From: VAZQ01 sp035300505
GTDB taxonomy: Bacteria; Pseudomonadota; Alphaproteobacteria; Rhizobiales; Xanthobacteraceae
Assembly (NCBI GenBank): GCA_035300505.1
Contig: DATGVJ010000558.1
Span: 1 to 8,108, forward strand
DNA length: 8,108 nt
Reading direction: 5' to 3'
A program made the position numbers and the translations under genes. Every line of letters begins with the position of its first letter. Positions within the stretch are counted from its first letter, which is position 1. The notes beneath the pieces were generated by a model. The model was not told the DNA's origin, did not search any database, and was given only the letters and a program-made list of their open reading frames with translations. This document shows, in pieces, positions 1 through 4,831 of the stretch.

Positions 1-674
1 CGCGCGATCCTGACCTGCCGGTGGCGCGCCAGATCGGCGAGGCGATCGCGGGCGCGCTGCTGCTGCAGCCCAAAGAGCATTCGGTCGGCGAGAACGTGGT
101 TGCCGACGAAATCGATACGCTCTACCGGGTTTTTCTTGAAACCTGCGATATCTATCTCGGATTCAAACTGCTTCCCGACGCCTATCCGGATTGGATGACA
201 CTGTCGCGGGCCTATTATCGCGCCGGCTATGTGGTGGTGGCTGCAGACGCGGGCTGGAAATCGCTCGCCGACATGCCGCGCCAGCAGGCCATCAGCTCAA
301 CCATGGGCACGAGCGCCGACATCCGGCTCATTCAATATCTGCTGTCCCTGCCGGCGGCCAATCGCTGGAGCCGCTTTCCGATGTCGACCGACGAAGCGGC
401 GTTGCGTGCCGTGTTGCGCGGCACCGCGGGCGCGGCTCTGGTCTGGGCGCCGTCGCTCTGGGCTCTGCAGGCAAGCGATCCGGAACTAGGCAAGCTCAAG
501 ACGATTACGCCGACACCTTTGCCTGTATCGACCGTCGATATCGGTGCCGCCTTGCTGTCGAACGAAGCATTCCTGCGCAGCGCTGTTGATCGGGCGATCG
601 CTTCCTTGGTGGCTGACGGCACGATCCAGGCGATCCTGAACAATCACAAATTCCCCGCGACGCCCGCAAAATGA
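1..674 (+). CDS. Periplasmic substrate-binding protein, MoxJ-like / SBP_bac_3 type (5' end missing)
   Basis: The reading frame is open to the left edge (first full codon at base 3), so this is the C-terminal part of a longer gene. The GTG at 21 is in frame but is not a convincing start, because the protein begins in mid-domain. The residues look like the type-2 periplasmic binding fold. A Cys-Asp pair (codons at 144-149) is followed by a Leu/Tyr-rich strand, then SRAYYRAGYVVV, the usual 'pair of Tyr then a new strand' at the hinge of SBP_bac_3 proteins. The C-terminal helix ends in a typical DGTIQAIL segment. The Cys-Asp motif matches the 'GRCDVVIG' region of quinoprotein-dehydrogenase-associated binding proteins (MoxJ group). 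The partner Cys expected near the N-terminus lies outside the window. The stop overlaps the start of the ABC ATPase (ATGA), so the genes are translationally coupled. The ligand cannot be told; a maturation or sensing role for a PQQ enzyme is inferred from the family. Confidence 0.8.
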   Translation, partial: RDPDLPVARQIGEAIAGALLLQPKEHSVGENVVADEIDTLYRVFLETCDIYLGFKLLPDAYPDWMTLSRAYYRAGYVVVAADAGWKSLADMPRQQAISSTMGTSADIRLIQYLLSLPAANRWSRFPMSTDEAALRAVLRGTAGAALVWAPSLWALQASDPELGKLKTITPTPLPVSTVDIGAALLSNEAFLRSAVDRAIASLVADGTIQAILNNHKFPATPAK

Positions 675-1654
675 CCATGACGCCCGCTGTCGAGATCACG
701 GATGTGACCAAGCGCTACGGGCGCACGGTCGCGCTCGGCGGCGTGAGCTTCGACGTGCGGCCGAACGAGTTGTTTGCGCTGCTCGGTCCCAACGGTGCCG
801 GCAAGACGACATTGCTGCACATTCTGTGCACGATCTTGCGTCCCGATGGGGGAACCGCACGCATCAACGGCGTCGATGTGGTCCGCGATCCGCGCAAGGC
901 GCGGCGCGATCTTGGCGTCGTCTTCCAGGAACCGAGCCTCGACGATCGGCTCACCCTCTACGAGAACTTGAATTTCCATGGTCTTGTCTACGGGGTGCCG
1001 AAGGCGCAGCGCGAGCAGCGAATCGAGGAAATGCTGGCGCTGGTGGAACTTTCCGAATGGCGTGAACGCCTGGTGCGAACACTGTCGTCAGGCATGAAGC
1101 GGCGGCTGGAGATTGCGCGCGCGCTCGTGCATCAATCGCGCATTCTTATTCTTGACGAGCCGACCGTCGGCCTCGACGCGCAATCGCGCGAGCGGCTGTG
1201 GGAATATGTGCACCGGCTGCGCACCGAAAAAGATCTGACCGTGATCGTCACCACGCATTACATCGAAGAGGTCGAGCGTTGCGACCGGGTATGCGTCATC
1301 GATCGCGGCGCCATCCTGGCACAGGATACGCCGGCGGCGCTCAAGGAGCAGCACGGCCAGGAACTCATTCGCGTGACCACGCGCGAAATCGCAACCGCGG
1401 CCGAAATCGCGGCCTCCTATCCGGACGGCACGGTGCACAAGGATACCGAGGTGGTCATCAAGTCGCAGGGCGATGCTTTCATGGAAGCCTTTCTGACGCG
1501 CTACGGTGGCCGTATCCGCCGGCTGGCTGTGGAAGAGCCTAGCCTCGAAAGTGTCTTCCTGTCGCTCACCGGCCGCGGATTGCGCGACCAGGCGGCGGGC
1601 GCGCGCGAACTGACCTACGAATTCGGCAAGCGCGGAGGGGAGCATACCAAATGA
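671..1654 (+). CDS. ABC transporter ATP-binding protein, DrrA-like, PQQ alcohol dehydrogenase-associated type
   Basis: A complete ABC ATPase of 327 residues that powers the permease encoded next. All nucleotide-site motifs are intact: Walker A GPNGAGKT (39-46), Q-loop FQEP (85-88), signature LSSGMKRR (138-145), Walker B ILILDEP (158-164), D-loop GLD (167-169) and switch His196. The segment after about residue 225, ending in SLESVFLSLTGRGLRD, resembles the C-terminal DUF4162-type extension of DrrA-like export ATPases. That fits an ABC-2 partner rather than an import permease. Start ATG 671 overlaps the upstream stop (ATGA). A second in-frame ATG at 677 is possible, and no clear Shine-Dalgarno is present, so coupling probably drives initiation. 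With two binding-protein genes and an ABC-2 permease around it, the gene matches the ABC sets found beside PQQ-dependent alcohol dehydrogenases (Ped-type clusters). The transported substrate is unknown. The ATPase call is very secure; the pathway is inferred. Confidence 0.95.
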   Translation: MTMTPAVEITDVTKRYGRTVALGGVSFDVRPNELFALLGPNGAGKTTLLHILCTILRPDGGTARINGVDVVRDPRKARRDLGVVFQEPSLDDRLTLYENLNFHGLVYGVPKAQREQRIEEMLALVELSEWRERLVRTLSSGMKRRLEIARALVHQSRILILDEPTVGLDAQSRERLWEYVHRLRTEKDLTVIVTTHYIEEVERCDRVCVIDRGAILAQDTPAALKEQHGQELIRVTTREIATAAEIAASYPDGTVHKDTEVVIKSQGDAFMEAFLTRYGGRIRRLAVEEPSLESVFLSLTGRGLRDQAAGARELTYEFGKRGGEHTK

Positions 1655-2547
1655 CGGACTCCGCTACGCAACAACCGGCAAAACCGCAATCCCCTGTGCC
1701 AGTTCCGGTGCCAGTTTCCGTGCCGTTTGAAATGACTTCGGGGCTGCGCCTGCAACTCGCGGGCGTCTATGCGATCTGGCTGCGGGAAGTCAAGCGCGCC
1801 GTTCGCGACCGCGGCCAGCTCATCGGTGGCGTGAGCCGCCCGCTGCTCTGGGTCATCATCATGGGGATCGGCCTCAATCCGTATTTCCGCGGCGAGGTCT
1901 ACGGCGAAGTTCGATTTGTGGTGCCCTATACTTATCTCCAGTTCATATTCCCGGCCGTGATCCTGCTCAACATTCTTTACACGTCGGTGCAGTCGGCGGT
2001 GTCGACGATCTGGGACCGTGAATTCGGCTTCTTGCGTGAAATCCTGGTCTCGCCATTGCCGCGCGCCACCATTCTGCTCGGCAAGGTTTTGGGCGGCACG
2101 ACCGTAGCGCTGTTTCATGGGTCGCTGGTCCTGGTGCTCGCGCGTTTCGCCGATATCACGCTCACGCCGTTGGATATCGTGCATGGATTGGCGATCATGT
2201 TCATGCTCGCCTTCGCGCTCACGTCGCTTGGGGTCGTGATCGCAAATCGCGTACGCAGCTTCGAAGGCTTCGGCGTGTTCGCCAATGCGGTGATCCTGCC
2301 GCTTTATTTCACGTCGAGTTCGATCTTTCCGCTCGATCCGTCGCTGACCAGTGCCCAGACCAAAGTGGTCTATCCCGAATGGCTGGTGATTGTGGTCGAG
2401 TTCAATCCGCTCACTTATGCGGTCGACTCGCTGCGCGGTGCCTTCATTCACTTCTATCAGTTCGATCCGAAGCTCGGGCCTATCGTTCTGGTGATCATGG
2501 CGGCCATCTTCTTTTCGATCGCGTTGCGCGACTTCCAGAAGGCTTGA
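1651..2547 (+). CDS. ABC-2 type transporter permease
   Basis: Inner-membrane permease of 298 residues. About six hydrophobic segments can be picked out (roughly 57-75, 94-113, 140-166, 177-199, 207-228, 275-292). Two stretches are characteristic of ABC-2 proteins: DREFGFLREILVSPLPR (122-138), which contains the cytoplasmic coupling region, and FNPLTYAVDSLRG (251-263) before the last helix. ATG 1651 overlaps the ATPase stop by four bases. A strong GGAGGGG ribosome binding site lies at 1634-1640, inside the ATPase gene. The cytoplasmic N-terminus is unusual in having a Pro-Val run (residues 15-25), produced by a near-tandem DNA repeat at 1696-1719. ABC-2 permeases normally export drugs, polysaccharides or haem-related cargo, which sits oddly with the flanking binding-protein genes. 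Family identity is clear; the cargo cannot be read from the sequence. Confidence 0.93.
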   Translation: MTDSATQQPAKPQSPVPVPVPVSVPFEMTSGLRLQLAGVYAIWLREVKRAVRDRGQLIGGVSRPLLWVIIMGIGLNPYFRGEVYGEVRFVVPYTYLQFIFPAVILLNILYTSVQSAVSTIWDREFGFLREILVSPLPRATILLGKVLGGTTVALFHGSLVLVLARFADITLTPLDIVHGLAIMFMLAFALTSLGVVIANRVRSFEGFGVFANAVILPLYFTSSSIFPLDPSLTSAQTKVVYPEWLVIVVEFNPLTYAVDSLRGAFIHFYQFDPKLGPIVLVIMAAIFFSIALRDFQKA

Positions 2548-2556
2548 CCGCGCGCC

Positions 2557-3360
2557 ATGGCCCTCCTTCCCGCAAAGGTGTGGACCCCGCTTTCCTACGT
2601 GATGATTCTCGGGCTCCTGGCGGGCGTCTATTGGTTGCCGGCCGACACGTCGCTGCGTGAAGTGAAGAAGGCCGGCGTCCTGCGCGCCTGCATGCCGCCG
2701 CTTTATCCGCCGCTGGTAACGGGCGATGCGAATGCGCCCGGCATCGATGTGGAATTGCTGCGCGCGCTCGCGAAAGAACTCGGACTGCGGTTCGCCGTCA
2801 CATCCAACCCCGCGATGGGACAGGATTTCAACCCGCGCAATTGGCGGCTGACCCGTGCGCAATGCGAAGTTTTAGGGGGCGGTGTCGTCGCCTCACCCGT
2901 CACGCGCTCGTTCCTGGAGACGAGCCCCGCCTATGCGGAGACCGGCTGGGCTTTCATTCTGCCGAAACCGATTGCCGACGTGGCAGGCCAGCGGGCCGGC
3001 GTTCTCAGCGGCATTTCAGGCCTCGACCGTATTGCCCTGGCGCGTTACCTAAGGGCTAAGAATGTCAATGTGACCATCGTGACAAGCAGTACTGATTTGG
3101 CAAATGGCCTGCGCCAGGCCCGTTTTGATTTCGGCGTGACGGAAGCACTTGCGGCCCAGCAGATAGCCGCACTCGGAGGCTGGAGCACCCAATGGGCGCC
3201 GGCAGAGCTGCCGCGCTTTCCGGTCGTGCTCGGACTATGGAAAGGCGATTTGACTCTCAAGCGCGCGATCGTGGATGGATTGGCCAAGCTTGAGCGGGAC
3301 GGCGAGATCGCCAGGATCATCGCGCGTTATCGCGGCGATGCGGCGCCGATTAAGGGGTGA
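2557..3360 (+). CDS. Substrate-binding protein, quinoprotein dehydrogenase-associated (MoxJ-like), N-terminally anchored or secreted
   Basis: A complete 267-residue protein of the type-2 periplasmic binding family. Residues 11-27 form one hydrophobic helix after a single Lys. The only candidate cleavage site is weak (LPA-DTS), so it may stay as a membrane anchor with the domain in the periplasm. The mature part starts with the classic LREVKKAGVLRAC (33-45). It continues with PGIDVELLRALAKELG (61-76), the TR...SPAYAETG hinge (116-130) and a C-terminal helix DGEIARIIARYRG (248-260). Cys45 and Cys103 (QCEVLGGG) occupy the places of the paired Cys in quinoprotein-dehydrogenase-associated proteins ('LRVC' and 'GRCDVVIG'). 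Thr-Arg at 116-117 sits where amino-acid-binding relatives hold the ligand carboxylate. The gene starts 9 bases after the permease stop; a possible AGAAGG (2537-2542) is rather far upstream of ATG 2557. It is the last gene of the operon and the second binding protein in it. A role in PQQ-enzyme maturation or alcohol sensing is inferred from the family. Confidence 0.85.
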   Translation: MALLPAKVWTPLSYVMILGLLAGVYWLPADTSLREVKKAGVLRACMPPLYPPLVTGDANAPGIDVELLRALAKELGLRFAVTSNPAMGQDFNPRNWRLTRAQCEVLGGGVVASPVTRSFLETSPAYAETGWAFILPKPIADVAGQRAGVLSGISGLDRIALARYLRAKNVNVTIVTSSTDLANGLRQARFDFGVTEALAAQQIAALGGWSTQWAPAELPRFPVVLGLWKGDLTLKRAIVDGLAKLERDGEIARIIARYRGDAAPIKG

Positions 3361-3367
3361 TGCCCTC

Positions 3368-3508
3368 TAGCCCGGATGGAGCATCAACGGGGCGGCGCCT
3401 TGCGCCGGCCCGTTGATGTGCAATCCGGGTATCGCAGCATCCCAGAAGACCGCCCCGCATTACGCCATCACCGCGTCAAAAGACGCGCTGCTGCCTCCAT
3501 GCGGGCTA
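3368..3508. repeat. Two-hairpin REP/MITE-like palindromic element between convergent genes
   Basis: A 141-bp element bounded by a 13-bp inverted repeat: TAGCCCGGATGGA (3368-3380) and its near-exact reverse complement at 3496-3508, 12 of 13 matching. It contains two separate hairpins. Hairpin 1 (3371-3429, axis at 3400, 3-base loop 3399-3401) has 28 stem positions, with 24 Watson-Crick pairs, one G-T pair and mismatches at 3378, 3380 and 3392. Hairpin 2 (3454-3505) has an outer CCCGCAT/ATGCGGG pair (3454-3460, 3499-3505) and an inner CGCGTC/GACGCG pair (3472-3477, 3482-3487) on the same axis. It almost exactly fills the gap between the stop codons at 3360 and 3512. The ends resemble palindromic repeats that recur in Bradyrhizobium-type genomes (recalled, not searched). 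There is no T-run after either hairpin on either strand, so it is not a classical intrinsic terminator, though it could still block or process both converging transcripts. No target-site duplication was seen. Confidence 0.75.
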
Positions 3509-3511
3509 CGA

Positions 3512-4159
3512 TCAATCCCCCAGAACGATCTGCGCGATCATGCGATAGACCGGTTCCAACGTGCGCGTCATGATGCCGGTGATGCCGATTGCGACGAACA
3601 ATATCGCGGCATAGATGTGCGAGCGGCGCAAGGTTTCGCGCCACTGCGGGAAGAGCGCTGCCGCCAAATGGCTGCCGGTGAATGGCGGGATCGGCAGAAG
3701 ATTAGCGAGCCCAAACCAGATGCCGAGTTGGCCGATCGTGTCGATCAAGGCAAAAACCAACATCGACCAGGTGTCGCTGAGAAGCGGCAGAAGGAACGGT
3801 CGCATCAGCCGCAACACCACGATAACGGCGATGAGAGCCACAGCCGGTGCCACGACAACGAGTGCGATGCGCCAGATCCGCAGCGTCTTGTCGTCGACTG
3901 CAATCGGCTTGATCCAGCCGATGGAAAAGAAAACGCCCGCGGCAAGACCGAGGAGATCGAGATGCGAAAGTGGGCTGGCGCGCAGCCGTCCGTCGTGACG
4001 CGGTCCCGGGTCGCCCAATGCAATAGCCGCACCCGCCACCGCAAAACCGTGGACGCCGATGATGACCACCATGGCGAAGAACCGCAGGATGGTCTGTTGC
4101 AGCGTAAGGTCATTCAAGACGGCACCGGCGGAGCAGGTTGTTCGTAGTTCCGCCTTCAC
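3512..4159 (-). CDS. Site-2 protease (M50)-like integral membrane protein, probably catalytically dead
   Basis: A hydrophobic protein of up to 215 residues with about five membrane segments (near 24-46, 66-82, 98-117, 131-152, 183-199). Its layout follows short bacterial S2P proteins. A first helix with the metal site is followed by ALGDP..R.DGRL..SPLSHLDLLG (47-71) and FSIGWIKPIAVD (78-89, as in 'FGWAKPV.V'). The loop NLLPIPPFTGSHL (153-165) equals the family's 'NLLPIPPLDG'. The active site is not intact. The HExxH motif reads HGFAV (37-41), losing the catalytic Glu and the second zinc His, and the Asp of LDG is Thr161. Proteolysis is therefore unlikely; binding or scaffolding is possible. 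Start is uncertain: GTG 4157-4159 has no Shine-Dalgarno and abuts a small hairpin (4161-4173), while TTG 4115-4117 (codon 15) would give a protein starting just before the first helix. It is convergent with the ABC operon and lies downstream of the cytochrome gene. A hydrophilic frame on the opposite strand is its shadow. Confidence 0.82.
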   Translation of the reverse strand: MKAELRTTCSAGAVLNDLTLQQTILRFFAMVVIIGVHGFAVAGAAIALGDPGPRHDGRLRASPLSHLDLLGLAAGVFFSIGWIKPIAVDDKTLRIWRIALVVVAPAVALIAVIVVLRLMRPFLLPLLSDTWSMLVFALIDTIGQLGIWFGLANLLPIPPFTGSHLAAALFPQWRETLRRSHIYAAILFVAIGITGIMTRTLEPVYRMIAQIVLGD

Positions 4160-4207
4160 GGCGGCTTTGCCGCGGGCGGTTCTTTCTTTCCGGCACGGGA
4201 TTAAAGG

Positions 4208-4221
4208 CCGCGTAAACGCGG
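4208..4221 (-). terminator. Small hairpin downstream of the cytochrome gene, weak terminator candidate
   Basis: A perfect 5-bp stem CCGCG/CGCGG with a 4-base loop lies 50 bases past the cytochrome stop. Read on the minus strand it is followed by CCTTTAAT, which is only a poor U-rich tail. A second short hairpin, GCGGC-ttt-GCCGC (4161-4173), lies just before the putative GTG start of the next minus-strand gene. The 111-base gap 4160-4270 shows no other structure. Either hairpin could instead modulate read-through into the S2P-like gene. Low confidence because the stem is short and the tail is weak. Confidence 0.25.
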
Positions 4222-4270
4222 AACACCAACGACGACGTGACCAATCCTAGCATTCGCCGTTGAAAGCGTC

Positions 4271-4723
4271 CTATCGCTTAAGCGTCATCTGCTGTTGCGC
4301 GCCGGGGTCGGTTGGGAACTCCTTGTCGCCGGCCGGGTATCCATTGCGGCTCAGGATGAAGGCCATCAGATCCGCATAGGTCTGCGGGCTCAATTGTCCC
4401 GGCCGGTCCGGCGGCATGACGCCGCTTAACATGCCGAACAAGACAGAGGCGTTCCCCGAACCCCAGCGCCCGCGAAAATATCCGCCCTTAAGGGGAGGTC
4501 CGCCGAATTCGCCGTCGTCCAGTGACGCGCCGTGGCAGTCCTGACAGTTGCTACGGTAGGCCACCTGACCGCGTTCGGCCTGGGCAGCGGAGAATGATAC
4601 CGGCTGTTCCTGTGCCGAGGTCGAATTCGTCCCGGCTACTGTCACAAAAATGGCTACGGCCCCGTCTAGGCTGAGTTGACGAAATGACCTATTGATACCC
4701 ATGATACCCATGATAGACCTCAC
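4271..4723 (-). CDS. Secreted mono-haem cytochrome c, quinohaemoprotein-type
   Basis: A class I c-type cytochrome of 150 residues, exported and probably periplasmic. GTG 4721-4723 is chosen as start because AAAGGGGGA (4731-4739, read on the minus strand) lies 7 bases upstream. An in-frame TTG at 4745-4747 lies upstream of that site, and two ATGs follow within eight codons. The N-terminus has basic residues, a hydrophobic core (GAVAIFVTVAG) and a likely cleavage site near TSA-QEQ, a normal signal peptide. The haem site is CQDCH (Cys60, Cys63, His64). The axial Met is probably Met103 in GVMPPDRPGQLS. The ending with MAFILSRNGYPAGDKEFPTD closely resembles the cytochrome domain at the C-terminus of PQQ quinohaemoprotein alcohol dehydrogenases. 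It likely carries electrons from such an enzyme to the respiratory chain, which fits the MoxJ-like/ABC operon 1 kb away; this link is inferred. It is divergent from the glycosyltransferase gene. Confidence 0.88.
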   Translation of the reverse strand: MRSIMGIMGINRSFRQLSLDGAVAIFVTVAGTNSTSAQEQPVSFSAAQAERGQVAYRSNCQDCHGASLDDGEFGGPPLKGGYFRGRWGSGNASVLFGMLSGVMPPDRPGQLSPQTYADLMAFILSRNGYPAGDKEFPTDPGAQQQMTLKR

Positions 4724-4730
4724 GTCGATT

Positions 4731-4739
4731 TCCCCCTTT
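4731..4739 (-). promoter_or_regulatory. Shine-Dalgarno that fixes the cytochrome start
   Basis: Read on the minus strand this is AAAGGGGGA, the strongest ribosome-binding match in the region, with 7 bases to GTG 4723. It lies downstream of the longer TTG start at 4747 and so argues against it. Confidence 0.65.
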
Positions 4740-4799
4740 ATCCGCAAATAAAGCTCCGGTGGTCAAGAGCAGAAATTGTCGCTCACTAAATGTGGGCCA

Positions 4800-4813
4800 T
4801 TGCATATCTGCAA
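4800..4813. promoter_or_regulatory. Small palindrome TTGCA-N4-TGCAA in the divergent intergenic region
   Basis: A perfect 5-bp inverted repeat (arms 4800-4804 and 4809-4813, spacer TATC) lies between the divergent cytochrome and glycosyltransferase genes, directly before the glycosyltransferase ribosome-binding site. Its size suits a dimeric regulator operator, and the centre (CATATC) could also overlap a -10 element. No well-spaced -35/-10 pair was found for either gene in 4748-4831, so no promoter is called. A 5-bp palindrome can occur by chance. Confidence 0.3.
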
Positions 4814-4816
4814 CAC

Positions 4817-4824
4817 TAAGGGTG
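4817..4824 (+). promoter_or_regulatory. Shine-Dalgarno for the TTG start of the glycosyltransferase
   Basis: TAAGGGTG ends 7 bases before TTG 4832, supporting this rare start codon. No in-frame ATG or GTG lies close enough to use the site. Confidence 0.55.
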
Positions 4825-4831
4825 CGTTGGC

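Noticed and set aside
1615..2862. Long open frame of 415 codons on the minus strand.
   Set aside because: It lies antisense to the permease and the second binding-protein gene. Its translation is very rich in Arg, His, Asp and Gln with no domain pattern, as expected from the reverse of a membrane-protein gene in GC-rich DNA.
3371..3429. Strong hairpin after the ABC operon considered as an intrinsic terminator.
   Set aside because: No T-run follows on either strand, and the hairpin is part of a larger element with inverted ends, so it is reported as a repeat instead.
3413..4147. Open frame of 244 codons on the plus strand.
   Set aside because: It is the hydrophilic antisense shadow of the S2P-like membrane protein, whose own frame shows family motifs and membrane helices. 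It also runs through the palindromic element.
4724..4747. Longer cytochrome start at TTG 4747.
   Set aside because: It would place the best ribosome-binding site inside the coding region and add eight mostly polar residues ahead of the signal peptide; GTG 4723 fits better.
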